Assembly: GCF_001438655.1 (NCBI RefSeq)
Contig: NZ_JQBR01000001.1
Location: 1-64,000, forward strand
Direction of reading: 5' to 3'
Source of the DNA: Pediococcus cellicola
GTDB lineage: Bacteria; Bacillota; Bacilli; Lactobacillales; Lactobacillaceae
DNA length: 64,000 bases
Shown here: piece by piece, positions 45,851 to 53,928 of the stretch
Layout: every line of letters begins with the position of its first letter
Position numbering within the stretch: position 1 is the stretch's first letter
Position numbers and translations under genes: made by a program
The notes under the pieces: generated by a model
The model's database searches: none
Seen by the model: the letters and a program-made list of their open reading frames with translations, nothing else
Told to the model about the DNA's origin: nothing

Positions 45851-46462
45851 TAGGTAAGGAGTGAGCCATTTTTTGGCACTTTCAAGTTCTTGCTCATTGA
45901 TATTATGAAATTGTTGGTGTTCAAAAATAGTGACCTCGGCATGTGCCTGTTGTAAAGTTTGCATGAGTTGCACGAAATTTGCTTTGGCTACAATGGGATC
46001 TTTGGCGCCATGTGAACCCCAAACTTTTACTTGGGACAGGTTTGGTAAAGATTGAGTTGGTTTTAACAACATGGGATGAAACAATATCCCCGTTTTGAAG
46101 GTAGCTTGCTTTTCAAGTAGCGCATAAGCTGCCACATTGGCTCCGTTTGAATAGCCAACAACGATCATCTCATCTGTGTTCAATTCATATTTGGAGGCTG
46201 TTTGTGCAATGGTGTCCAACAACCAATCAGTTTCTTGAGATAAACTGACAAGGTCAAAGCCGCCATCCTGGGTATGCGTGAAATAACGCGTTTGACCATT
46301 TTCTACTAAGCGCCCACGTATGCCCAACTGCGGGCTATCTGGAGCTAGATAACTTACAATTTTTGAAAGGTCTTGCTCATCACCACCAGTTCCATGCAGC
46401 ATTAGAATTGGTGCAGAAGTTGACTTTCCAGGTTTAAAGAAAATGTGTGTTTGTTCTGGCAT
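45848..46462 (-). CDS. mhqD: MhqD-like carboxylesterase/phospholipase family hydrolase
   Basis: A 204-residue alpha/beta hydrolase. The oxyanion region is ILMLHGTGGDEQDL, the nucleophile elbow is VVGYSNGANVAAY (G-x-S-x-G), the Asp is in GAKDPIV and the His in FEHQQFHNI. In B. subtilis MhqD is made with ring-cleaving dioxygenases in response to quinones. Here the gene follows such a dioxygenase by two bases (GGAGG inside the gap region), which supports the name. Substrate unproven. Confidence 0.8.
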   Translation of the reverse strand: MPEQTHIFFKPGKSTSAPILMLHGTGGDEQDLSKIVSYLAPDSPQLGIRGRLVENGQTRYFTHTQDGGFDLVSLSQETDWLLDTIAQTASKYELNTDEMIVVGYSNGANVAAYALLEKQATFKTGILFHPMLLKPTQSLPNLSQVKVWGSHGAKDPIVAKANFVQLMQTLQQAHAEVTIFEHQQFHNINEQELESAKKWLTPYL

Positions 46463-46464
46463 TC

Positions 46465-47433
46465 TTAATCCTCCGATTTTTGTTCAGTATTGAACGCCAC
46501 CAGATGTGCTTCAATATCAGCACGTTGATCCTCTAAGAATGGTGGAAGCTCTAAATGAACACCAGCTTGCTCATAAGTTTCATCTTGTAAGAATCCAGGT
46601 CCATCTGTCGCAATTTCAAAAAGCACGCCACGACCAGGTCGGAAATATTCCGATTTAAAGTAAAATCGATCAACAAATCCCGATTGTGCTAAGCGGGCAT
46701 TTTGAATACGTTGAATCCACCAGCGCAGACTTTCTTCGTTCTCTGTGCGAAAGGCCATGTGGTGAACAGTTCCAAATCCTTGAAATTGGTCTGGTAAAAC
46801 AACGCTTGTTTCGGTAATGATTTGTGCACCGTGGCCACCATCATGTAACTCATATAGCGTTTTACCATCCGCTTCGGCAATTTTGGCAAATCCCATGACT
46901 TCAGTCAAAACTTTGTGGAGTTGTTCGGGGTAATTGACGGTTACAAACGAAGGGCCTAAGCCACTAATGGCATATTTCGCTGGTACTGTGCTATGTCGAT
47001 AGGGGTCACCAGATGGGACACCGTGATTATTTTCGTCAGAAACCAATTGATATTGTTGATTATCAAAATCATAAAAATAAAAATATTGCGCACCAAAACG
47101 TGTTTTGATTTCATCATGACGAACGTCGAATTCATCAAAACGTTTTTGCCACCACGCTAGGGCTTGGTCATTAGGAACGCGAAAACCAATTCGCGTAATG
47201 CCATTGGTGCCTTGACGACCTTTGGGGATACCAGGAAAATCAAAGAAGGTGAGGTCGGTGCCAGGTTTACCCATATCATCGGTAAAATAAAGATGGTAGG
47301 TGCGAACATCGTCTTGATTAACAGTCTTTTTAATAAGGTGCAGTCCTAAAATGTCTGTCATAAACTTAAAAATTTTGGGAGCACTAGAAGTGATTGCAGT
47401 AATGTGATGTAAACCAATTAAATTCTTGTTCAT
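46465..47433 (-). CDS. MhqO/MhqA-like ring-cleaving dioxygenase
   Basis: A 322-residue protein with two glyoxalase/extradiol dioxygenase modules. The first is GLHHITAITSSAPKIFKFMTDILGLHLIKKTVNQDD and the second starts near 160 with GPSFVTVNYPEQLHKVL and GTVHHMAFRTENEES. HH motifs supply metal ligands. B. subtilis relatives (MhqA/E/O) protect against hydroquinones and catechols. ATG at 47433 follows AAGGAGG. The longer upstream reading is not needed. First gene of the pair with the MhqD-like hydrolase. Confidence 0.87.
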   Translation of the reverse strand: MNKNLIGLHHITAITSSAPKIFKFMTDILGLHLIKKTVNQDDVRTYHLYFTDDMGKPGTDLTFFDFPGIPKGRQGTNGITRIGFRVPNDQALAWWQKRFDEFDVRHDEIKTRFGAQYFYFYDFDNQQYQLVSDENNHGVPSGDPYRHSTVPAKYAISGLGPSFVTVNYPEQLHKVLTEVMGFAKIAEADGKTLYELHDGGHGAQIITETSVVLPDQFQGFGTVHHMAFRTENEESLRWWIQRIQNARLAQSGFVDRFYFKSEYFRPGRGVLFEIATDGPGFLQDETYEQAGVHLELPPFLEDQRADIEAHLVAFNTEQKSED

Positions 47434-47521
47434 GATAATGGCCTCCTTGGCACAAAATGAAAAATTGTTATTCACAGTATATATGCTGATCGAAAATAAG
47501 AAAAATAATACTAATCTTTTT

Positions 47522-47546
47522 TGAAATCGTTTACAGGAGAATTATA
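47522..47546 (-). promoter_or_regulatory. Promoter -10 and perfect cre site of the Mhq-like pair
   Basis: On the minus strand TATAAT (47541-47546) is followed after five bases by TGTAAACGATTTCA (47522-47535), a 14/14 match to the cre consensus TGNAARCGNWWWCA. The site would cover the transcription start. No clear -35 is seen. Confidence 0.65.
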
Positions 47547-47623
47547 ACAAATTTTTTCGAAAAAGCATTCTAAAAAGATTGAGGTCATTAATTTTAATTT
47601 TTTAAAATTTTATGAATATAAAA

Positions 47624-47693
47624 AAGGTTAGGGGGGAACTCACTCGTTAATTGGTTTTTACCAATCGTATGGAATGAGTTCTCCTCTAACCTG
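47624..47693 (-). terminator. Terminator of the DUF378 gene
   Basis: A long stem, AGGTTAG...GAACTCA against TGAGTTC...CTAACCT, is capped by ATTGG / CCAAT. On the minus strand it ends in TTTTTT, so it serves the gene at 47716. Confidence 0.78.
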
Positions 47694-47715
47694 TGCTTTT
47701 CCCAAGTCATAATGA

Positions 47716-47931
47716 CTAACGTTCACGGCGAACGGTATTCATAATCATGGGAAAGAATTTTATAGCGTATAACGCACAAATTCCGACGACAATGTAGACA
47801 ACTTTAGAGAGGATGGCAGTTTGACCACCAAAAATAGTTGCCACTAAGTCAAAATTGAAAAGACCAACTAACAACCAGTTTAGCCCACCAATGATTAATA
47901 GACCTAGTGCGATGCTATCAATAGTTTTCAT
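47716..47931 (-). CDS. DUF378 family membrane protein (YuzA-like)
   Basis: A 71-residue protein with two membrane helices (SIALGLLIIGGLNWLLVGLF and VVYIVVGICALYAIKFFPM) separated by a short loop with DLVATIFG, the DUF378 pattern. A basic tail follows. Function unknown. ATG at 47931 (minus) follows AAAGGAG. Confidence 0.85.
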   Translation of the reverse strand: MKTIDSIALGLLIIGGLNWLLVGLFNFDLVATIFGGQTAILSKVVYIVVGICALYAIKFFPMIMNTVRRER

Positions 47932-48290
47932 AACAAAGTCTCCTTTCTGAGAGTTCATTGCTTTATGGCACACTTTAAGTTTAACAAGCATGGTGGGGTA
48001 AGTTAAAGTTAGATACTCATCAAAATGAAATTTTCAAGAAAAGATACAAAATCTGAATGAAAGAAGCCTAGGTCACACCATTTTTCGAGTGAAACCAGCT
48101 TAGATATGAGACGTAATTCAGGAGGCTGACAACGCTTTTTTTAAAGTAGATTTTATTTAATTAGAGCTAGCGTTTGAATGGTAGCAAACAAGTTTCTTTC
48201 GCCACGAGAAATCTTAAAACAGTTGTTGTTTTGGATTAATTCGAGATCCTTTTGACGCACATCATGTTGTTGACGCAAAGAAATTATGCA
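47932..48290. other. Intergenic stretch without an identified gene
   Basis: Both strands lack a supported reading frame. A small inverted repeat (GTTTG-aatggtag-CAAAC, about 48172) and two TGACGCA copies near 48253 and 48271 are the only structures seen. The 5' part must hold the minus-strand promoter of the DUF378 gene. Confidence 0.5.
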
Positions 48291-48292
48291 CT

Positions 48293-48321
48293 TTGCCAAT
48301 TTCGATATTTTTTGGTATACT
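48293..48321 (+). promoter_or_regulatory. Promoter of tRNA-Ser
   Basis: TTGCCA (48293) and TATACT (48316, preceded by TGG) with a 17-base spacer, 15 bases before the tRNA. Confidence 0.82.
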
Positions 48322-48335
48322 AACTTAGTACTTTT

Positions 48336-48423
48336 GGAGAGTTGGCAGAGTGGTAATGCACCGGACTCGAAATCCGGCGAACCGGCTAATACCGGCGCGC
48401 AGGTTCAAATCCTGTACTCTCCT
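48336..48423 (+). tRNA. tRNA-Ser (anticodon CGA)
   Basis: An 88-base class II tRNA. Acceptor arms are GGAGAGT / ACTCTCC. The anticodon stem is CCGGA / TCCGG with loop CT-CGA-AA, and the long variable arm is ACCGG-ctaata-CCGG. The T arm is GCAGG-TTCAAAT-CCTGT. It reads UCG codons. CCA is not encoded. It has its own promoter and terminator. Confidence 0.97.
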
Positions 48424-48448
48424 TTATAGAATGATATAGGAACTTTTT

Positions 48449-48490
48449 AAAAATCAGAAATGCCAGTATAAAGGCATTTCTGATTTTTTA
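48449..48490 (+). terminator. tRNA-Ser terminator
   Basis: Perfect 16-bp stem AAAAATCAGAAATGCC / GGCATTTCTGATTTTT with a T tail. Confidence 0.92.
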
Positions 48491-48585
48491 TTATATAAGA
48501 AAGTATGAAAAAAATAATTGCATTTGTCTAACACTTAATACTCAGATTCTTTTTATCAATATAAGATTTGATATTCTACGATTTT

Positions 48586-48614
48586 TTGACACATTTCTGT
48601 TAGATATGTATCAT
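48586..48614 (+). promoter_or_regulatory. Promoter of the lactonase-like gene
   Basis: A consensus TTGACA (48586) and TATCAT (48609) with a 17-base spacer. Confidence 0.75.
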
Positions 48615-48623
48615 ATGTGACAT
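48599..48623 (+). promoter_or_regulatory. Candidate operator over the -10 of the lactonase-like gene
   Basis: A 25-base imperfect palindrome, TGTTAGATATG-tat-CATATGTGACA, 9 of 11 arm bases paired, with a perfect ATATG-tat-CATAT core. It covers the -10, as a repressor site would. The neighbouring TetR protein is the obvious candidate. Confidence 0.45.
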
Positions 48624-48717
48624 TATTTACGATACTGATTCTTCCTTTGTTGCAATTTTAAACTTATGATAATTTACATAACAAGATTTCATTTTTTAAA
48701 TTTGGAGGAAGATAAAA

Positions 48718-49545
48718 TTGGAAAAAACAATTAAAATTCACATTATGCATACTGGGTTAGTTCGAGTTGACAAAGCGCTGCCATTTCATGGTTTATACCG
48801 AAATCCAATCGCATTTACAGGATTATTTAGAAGTGAAAAAAATAAGATTACGCTTCCCGTTTCTAGTTATCTCATTGAGCATCCTCAAGGAACCGTTCTA
48901 ATCGATACAGGCTGGAATAAAACCATTCGGAAGAGTAATTGGAAAGAGCTAGGATTACAAGTACAAATCAATACCGGTTACTTGCCAGCTGGCTGGTCTG
49001 TCGATGAACGGCTAGCCAAATTCGGTTATAAACCAGAAGATATTGACTATGTTCTCATGAGTCATTTGCATTGTGATCACGCTAGCGGTTTACCATTAAT
49101 GAAAAATGCAAAACACATTTTGGTTTCAAAACCAGAATGGCAAATTGCGAATCACTTACCACTTGTTTATTTACCCCATGAATGGCGAGGCGTTGATGTT
49201 CAAACCTATAACTACCAAAATTCTAATGTTGGCCCATTTCACCGTGCCTTCGACGTTTTTGGAGATGGCTCCATCTTACAGGTTTACACACCAGGACATG
49301 CTTCAGGAATGTCATCTACCTTAATCCGCGGTTCAAACGGTAAGTATGTTATATTAGCTGCTGATGTTGGGTATTCAAATGATTCGTGGGAAAAGATGTT
49401 AACGCCTGGAATTTGCACGAACCGTAATTACGCGATTCAATCATTAGGTTGGGTAAAAGAAATGGCCCACGACCCTAATTGTGTAGAAGCGCTAGCAAAC
49501 CATGATACCTCAACAGATCAGCACAGCATTACTTTACCACTTTAG
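48718..49545 (+). CDS. Metallo-beta-lactamase-fold hydrolase, N-acyl homoserine lactonase-like
   Basis: A 275-residue cytosolic enzyme. The zinc motif is SHLHCDHASGLP (HxHxDH). Other features are a conserved VLIDTGWN strand, a later His in YTPGHASGMSSTL, an Asp in AADVGYSND, and a final His in ALANHDTS. The pattern resembles the AiiA/AttM lactonase group, so lactone hydrolysis is plausible. Other esters or lactones fit as well. TTG at 48718 follows GGAGGAAG. It ends 17 bases inside the convergent TetR gene. Confidence 0.82.
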   Translation: MEKTIKIHIMHTGLVRVDKALPFHGLYRNPIAFTGLFRSEKNKITLPVSSYLIEHPQGTVLIDTGWNKTIRKSNWKELGLQVQINTGYLPAGWSVDERLAKFGYKPEDIDYVLMSHLHCDHASGLPLMKNAKHILVSKPEWQIANHLPLVYLPHEWRGVDVQTYNYQNSNVGPFHRAFDVFGDGSILQVYTPGHASGMSSTLIRGSNGKYVILAADVGYSNDSWEKMLTPGICTNRNYAIQSLGWVKEMAHDPNCVEALANHDTSTDQHSITLPL

Positions 49546-50089
49546 TGGCATAATTTTTGGTTAAATGTTGAAAGATATCATTCATCATATGTGCAATTTG
49601 TGGATCTGCACCATATTTTAATGACCAAATAATAGCGGTCATAACATTTGCAGCATATAATTGTTGGATGTAAAGTTCTGGAATTTTAAAGTTAAAATTA
49701 TGTAAATAATTAGTCATGTGTTTGATCAAGATTTTTTTAAAATTAATTTCCAAAGAACTTTCGTGAAATGATAATTTCAATAAGCTTAAAATGGCGTCTT
49801 TGTGTTTATTTAGCCCTGTATAGAGCTCACTCAATAAATCATTATTGATACTGTGTTTCATGCGTTGTGCTAACAAATCATCTAGTATTTGTGAGTATTT
49901 TAAAATTAATTTGTTAAGTAAATCATATTTATCTTCATAATAACGATAGAAAGTTGAACGCCCTATCAAAGCTTCAGAACAAATATCCTTAATTGTTATT
50001 TTGTCAAAGTCCTTTTGAGTAATAAGATTTATAAATGCCGTTTCTATATCACGTTTACTTTTTATCGCCCTTAAATCGTTAGTATTCAT
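49529..50089 (-). CDS. TetR/AcrR family transcriptional regulator
   Basis: A 186-residue repressor. The N-terminal helix-turn-helix (~8-55) has FINLITQKDFDKITIKDICSEALIGRSTFYRYYEDKYDLL. The C-terminal all-helical part resembles the TetR_C33-type found in Gram-positives. Its ligand is unknown. ATG at 50089 (minus) follows GGAGG. It is convergent with, and overlaps, the lactonase-like gene. Control of that gene and of itself is an inference. Confidence 0.9.
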   Translation of the reverse strand: MNTNDLRAIKSKRDIETAFINLITQKDFDKITIKDICSEALIGRSTFYRYYEDKYDLLNKLILKYSQILDDLLAQRMKHSINNDLLSELYTGLNKHKDAILSLLKLSFHESSLEINFKKILIKHMTNYLHNFNFKIPELYIQQLYAANVMTAIIWSLKYGADPQIAHMMNDIFQHLTKNYATKVVK

Positions 50090-50129
50090 AATATCCTCCA
50101 CATGATAATTCTTTTTATATATTTTAACA

Positions 50130-50150
50130 TGCCTAGATGGCTAGTTGGCA
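50130..50150 (-). promoter_or_regulatory. Inverted repeat in the tetR promoter region
   Basis: On the minus strand TGCCAA-CTAG-CCAT-CTAG-GCA: TGCC and GGCA flank two CTAG copies. It ends two bases before a -10 (TGTTAAAAT, minus strand). A possible autoregulatory site, but it does not resemble the 48599 palindrome. Confidence 0.35.
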
Positions 50151-50241
50151 CCGAAAGATTGCGCTATCAAAATGAATAGCGTATGGGTATTAACTTCTAT
50201 AGCAGATCTATGAAATCCCTTACTTTACTGTCAGGCTGCGA

Positions 50242-50270
50242 TTGCTTTCTTCTAAAATCAAATCTACAAT
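50242..50270 (+). promoter_or_regulatory. Promoter of the 50306 gene
   Basis: TTGCTT (50242) and TACAAT (50265) with a 17-base spacer. Confidence 0.65.
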
Positions 50271-50305
50271 AGAGCTTGTAAGTTAATTTTGGAGGAGGAA
50301 TGCAT

Positions 50306-50896
50306 ATGCATCAAATACCAAAAGACGTCGTGTACTATGAAGCTGGGCCACTACGTAGCAATTTACCAGACCACTTTCTAAGTTCTTACATCATCCGCAG
50401 TATCATCCGAGTTGATGGGCAATTATTTCCGCAATCTGGAAGAAAGATTGACAACGTGATGGGACGTGCTATTTTTGCGGGTGTTAAAACCATTTCAACC
50501 GCCGTGGTTTCGTTCGATAGTGATCGAATCCGTATTTACAACAGTAACGGTGATAATTTGCGACAGTTGTCCTATCAAATGAGTGAAGCCATTCAGCTAG
50601 CACCCATTTTGGGAATGGCGGGTGCCAATTTTGCCACCTCACTTTTGATTACCATTTTTACGACGCAAGAAACGATTGTTTTTGTTAATCCTGGTCTTAA
50701 AGCTGCACCATCGTTGTTTAAGTTTTTAAAAACTACTGAACTTAAAATTGAAGATCCGTTTAAACTCCAGGAGCGCCTTGCTAAAAGTTCGGTTATGGAC
50801 GTCACCCAAAAATATCGGTTTACTTACCCCAAAGAGGCCGAAAAATTAGGTTATCCAGAATTTATAGGAAATGTTGGGGCAATTTGGGGAGAGTAA
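50306..50896 (+). CDS. Unrecognised 196-residue protein
   Basis: ATG at 50306 is seven bases after GGAGGAGG. An ATG at 50300 lies too close to it. The protein is soluble in appearance, with one hydrophobic patch (IQLAPILGMAGANFATSLLITIF). It begins MHQIPKDVVYYEAGPLRSNL and ends FIGNVGAIWGE. No motif known to me is visible and no cysteine occurs. It is monocistronic between its own promoter and a terminator. I cannot propose a function. Confidence 0.72.
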   Translation: MHQIPKDVVYYEAGPLRSNLPDHFLSSYIIRSIIRVDGQLFPQSGRKIDNVMGRAIFAGVKTISTAVVSFDSDRIRIYNSNGDNLRQLSYQMSEAIQLAPILGMAGANFATSLLITIFTTQETIVFVNPGLKAAPSLFKFLKTTELKIEDPFKLQERLAKSSVMDVTQKYRFTYPKEAEKLGYPEFIGNVGAIWGE

Positions 50897-50950
50897 GGCT
50901 AGTAAGTTCGATATTTTAGAGTTGAAACAAACTAATCTAATTTTTGACAT

Positions 50951-50991
50951 AAAAAAGATGCTTATTCACTTTTTGAATAAGCATCTTTTTA
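50951..50991. terminator. Bidirectional terminator
   Basis: Stem AAAAGATGCTTATTCA / TGAATAAGCATCTTTT with loop CTTTT between the convergent 50306 and MFS genes. Confidence 0.9.
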
Positions 50992-51024
50992 CGATTGAAA
51001 TTATAAAAATCACAATTAAAAGAC

Positions 51025-52455
51025 TTATTTACTTTCAGATTTATCATTAATAGCAAATGAAATCAAAAATGCAATAATAGCCAAAATTAATGGGAAGTAA
51101 AGACCAAAATGAACCCCGTTTGTGAAAGCATCTTGTGAATTTAAAGGAGCAGATGATGCGTGCTGACCAAGCCCAAGGAGGCTAGTGGCAACCGCTGTTG
51201 AAATTGCACCAATGATTTGCTGGAAAGTATTCATTATGGTACTACCATCGCCAGCTGTATGAGCGTCCAAAGCGTTCAGTCCGAAAGTCTGAGTTGGTGA
51301 CATTGCCAGAGGCGCACCAATCATAATAACAATATGAGCTAAAATGACGTACCAAACTGCTGAATGTGAAGTCGTGAATAACAGCATCACCACGCCGATG
51401 ATAACAATCAAGAAACCTAACACTGCTAACAAACGAGCTCCAAAACGATCATAGATTCTTCCGGAAATTGCTGAAAATAAAGCATTAACGACACCACCAG
51501 GAAGCATCACCACTCCGGTTAAGGCGACAGCAATTGCCAGTCCGTTTTGCCAAAACATTGGTAAAAGATACATAGATGATAGGATGATTTCGAAGTCCAA
51601 CATGACCAATACGGCACCGATTCTAAAGTTTGGACGTTCAAAAACGCGAAAATTCAAAATTGGTGCATCAACATGTAATTGTCGATAAATATAAGCTGCA
51701 AGAACTAATAGGGAAACGACCAAGATGGTCAAGACAACGGCAGAACCCCAGCCATAATTACTTGCCATACTTACTGCTGTGACTAAGCCACCAAAACCAA
51801 TTGTTGAAAGCAAGATCGAAAAAATATCGATTTTTGGCTTGGTGAGTTTGTTGACATTGGGCAAGTACTTAATGGCAAAGAATGCACCTACAGCTAAGAA
51901 CGGCACGAAAAGCCAAAAAATCCAACGCCAAGATAAAACACCTAAAACAATACCAGAGAGTGTCGGACCAATTGCGGGAGCAAACATAATAACTAACCCA
52001 ATAAGTCCCATCGCAGTTCCTAATTTGTAAGGCGGAAAAATTAGAGTTGCAACGGTAAACATTAACGGTAAAACTAACCCAGTTGCAATGCCTTGAATCA
52101 TACGGCCAATTAATAAAATAGCAAAATTTGGTGCAAGAGCAGAAATAATGGCACCAACAATAAAATCAAATAATCCAAAAATAATTAATTGACGTGTTGA
52201 AAACCATTTAGTAAGCAAACTGGAAAGTGGAAGGACAATTCCAATGATCAACATATAGCCTGTTACTAACCATTGAATGGTACCGACACTGACGTTTAAC
52301 TTAACCATCAGGCTTGGTAAAGCAATATTAAGTGAAGTTTCACTTAACATGCCAACAAATCCACCAATGAGCATTCCCATCATGGCTAGCATGGGGTGCT
52401 CAACTGGTACAGCAGCTTGTGGTGCTGTTGTTTTATTTACTGAACTTTCCGACAT
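51025..52455 (-). CDS. MFS exporter, DHA2 (14-helix) family
   Basis: A 476-residue drug/proton antiporter. Motif A-like and motif C regions are visible (MLIIGIVLPLSSLLTKWFSTRQLIIFGLFDF; GLVIMFAPAIGPTLSGIVLG) with 14 predicted helices. It resembles EmrB/QacA/LmrB exporters. Substrates cannot be told. The ATG on the minus strand follows AAGGAG. Divergent from mvaS across about 230 bases with no regulator next to it. Confidence 0.9.
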   Translation of the reverse strand: MSESSVNKTTAPQAAVPVEHPMLAMMGMLIGGFVGMLSETSLNIALPSLMVKLNVSVGTIQWLVTGYMLIIGIVLPLSSLLTKWFSTRQLIIFGLFDFIVGAIISALAPNFAILLIGRMIQGIATGLVLPLMFTVATLIFPPYKLGTAMGLIGLVIMFAPAIGPTLSGIVLGVLSWRWIFWLFVPFLAVGAFFAIKYLPNVNKLTKPKIDIFSILLSTIGFGGLVTAVSMASNYGWGSAVVLTILVVSLLVLAAYIYRQLHVDAPILNFRVFERPNFRIGAVLVMLDFEIILSSMYLLPMFWQNGLAIAVALTGVVMLPGGVVNALFSAISGRIYDRFGARLLAVLGFLIVIIGVVMLLFTTSHSAVWYVILAHIVIMIGAPLAMSPTQTFGLNALDAHTAGDGSTIMNTFQQIIGAISTAVATSLLGLGQHASSAPLNSQDAFTNGVHFGLYFPLILAIIAFLISFAINDKSESK

Positions 52456-52612
52456 AATTAAAAACTCCTTTACATTTTTTATCAGACAATTGATTACATT
52501 AGCATAAATTTTTTTATCTCGTAAGTTTTTTGTGAAATAAAATGAAAATAAAGTCGTTTTTCATGAAAAAAGAAAAATTGATTAAGCTTACCACAATGAT
52601 GGCATCTATGAG

Positions 52613-52641
52613 TTGGGTGGTAAGTGGAAATATGCTAGAAT
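52613..52641 (+). promoter_or_regulatory. Promoter of mvaS
   Basis: TTGGGT (52613) and TAGAAT (52636, preceded by TGC) with a 17-base spacer. Confidence 0.62.
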
Positions 52642-52684
52642 ACAAACAGCGTATTTGAAAGTTTGAAATTGGAGGAATTTTACC

Positions 52685-53851
52685 GTGAAAGTTGGAATTG
52701 ATCAGATAGGTTTCTACACCCCAAAATGGTATGTGGATATGGCAAATCTGGCGCAGGCAAGGAATGAAGATCCAAATAAATATTTGATAGGTATCGGTCA
52801 AAGTAAACAAGCTGTCATTCCTAACTCACAAGATGCGGTAACAATGGCTGCCAATGCGGCTGATACAATTTTAAGCGAAGCTAATCGTGACAAAATTGAT
52901 CTCATTTTATTTGGGACAGAATCCGGCATTGACAACTCTAAATCAGGTGCCATTTATTTACAGCATCTTTTAGATTTGCCTAATGACGTTCAAAGTGTGG
53001 AATTAAAGCAGGCATGTTATGCCATGACGGCGGGAATTCAATTAGCTAAGGACCATGTGCTTGCGCATCCAGACAAGCAGGTTTTGGTTGTCGGTGCGGA
53101 CATTGCACGTTATGGGTTGCATAGTGCTGGAGAACCTACACAAGGTGGCGGTGCGATGGCTGTGACAATCAGTGCAGACCCAAGAATTTTGGCCATTGAA
53201 GCTGAATCTGCACACTATGTTGCTGACATTATGGATTTTTGGCGCCCCTTATACGCTACAGAGGCTTTGGTGGATGGTAAGTATTCTTCTGCACAATATA
53301 TCGATTTTTTTAAACGTACTCTCACGATGTATCAACAACATACGAATACAGAATTATCCGACTTGTCAGCACTAGTTTTTCACTTGCCTTATACAAAAAT
53401 GGGGCTGAAGGCTTTAAAGTCAATCTTAAATGAAACTAGTGAGTCACACGCTAACCAATTGATGAAAAATTTTGAAGCATCGCGTGTGTTTAATCGACAA
53501 GTAGGTAATCTATATACCGGTTCACTTTACCTAAGCTTATTCTCGCTTCTGGTTAATGCTGATGACCTAAATTCCGGTGATAAAATCGGCTTGTTTAGTT
53601 ACGGATCAGGTGCAGAAGGTGAATTCTTCGTTGGGACGTTACAAACTGATTACAAAAAAGCCTTACATGCTGACCACATGCAAAACTTGTTGAGAAATCG
53701 TGTCGAAGTAACCGTCACTGAATACGAAGCAATGTTTAACTCGCAAATGCCATTGCAAGCCGAAGATTTCGAGACAAATTATCGAGAGGATTCAGCCAAA
53801 TTTTACTTGGCTGGCCAACAACAACAACAAAGGGTATACCACCAAAAGTAA
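52685..53851 (+). CDS. mvaS: Hydroxymethylglutaryl-CoA synthase
   Basis: Condenses acetyl-CoA and acetoacetyl-CoA to HMG-CoA, the first committed step of the mevalonate route to isoprenoids. It has 388 residues. The nucleophile Cys111 is in ELKQACYAMTAG, Glu79 in FGTESG, and His in LVFHLPYTKMG. The numbering matches the staphylococcal enzyme. The start is GTG after TTGGAGG. Confidence 0.97.
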   Translation: MKVGIDQIGFYTPKWYVDMANLAQARNEDPNKYLIGIGQSKQAVIPNSQDAVTMAANAADTILSEANRDKIDLILFGTESGIDNSKSGAIYLQHLLDLPNDVQSVELKQACYAMTAGIQLAKDHVLAHPDKQVLVVGADIARYGLHSAGEPTQGGGAMAVTISADPRILAIEAESAHYVADIMDFWRPLYATEALVDGKYSSAQYIDFFKRTLTMYQQHTNTELSDLSALVFHLPYTKMGLKALKSILNETSESHANQLMKNFEASRVFNRQVGNLYTGSLYLSLFSLLVNADDLNSGDKIGLFSYGSGAEGEFFVGTLQTDYKKALHADHMQNLLRNRVEVTVTEYEAMFNSQMPLQAEDFETNYREDSAKFYLAGQQQQQRVYHQK

Positions 53852-53873
53852 GCTTAAGACAAACGAAAAACAG

Positions 53874-53923
53874 AAAGACACCTCTCTCACAAGTACTGAC
53901 AGTGTGAAAGAGGTGTCTTTTTA
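53874..53923. terminator. Bidirectional terminator after mvaS
   Basis: Stem AAAGACACCTCTCTCAC / GTGAAAGAGGTGTCTTT with one mismatch and a T tail. Confidence 0.88.
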
Positions 53924-53928
53924 GAATC

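Noticed and set aside
48424-48717. Further tRNA genes after tRNA-Ser
   Set aside because: After the tRNA terminator only the lactonase-like promoter region follows. No second cloverleaf could be drawn.
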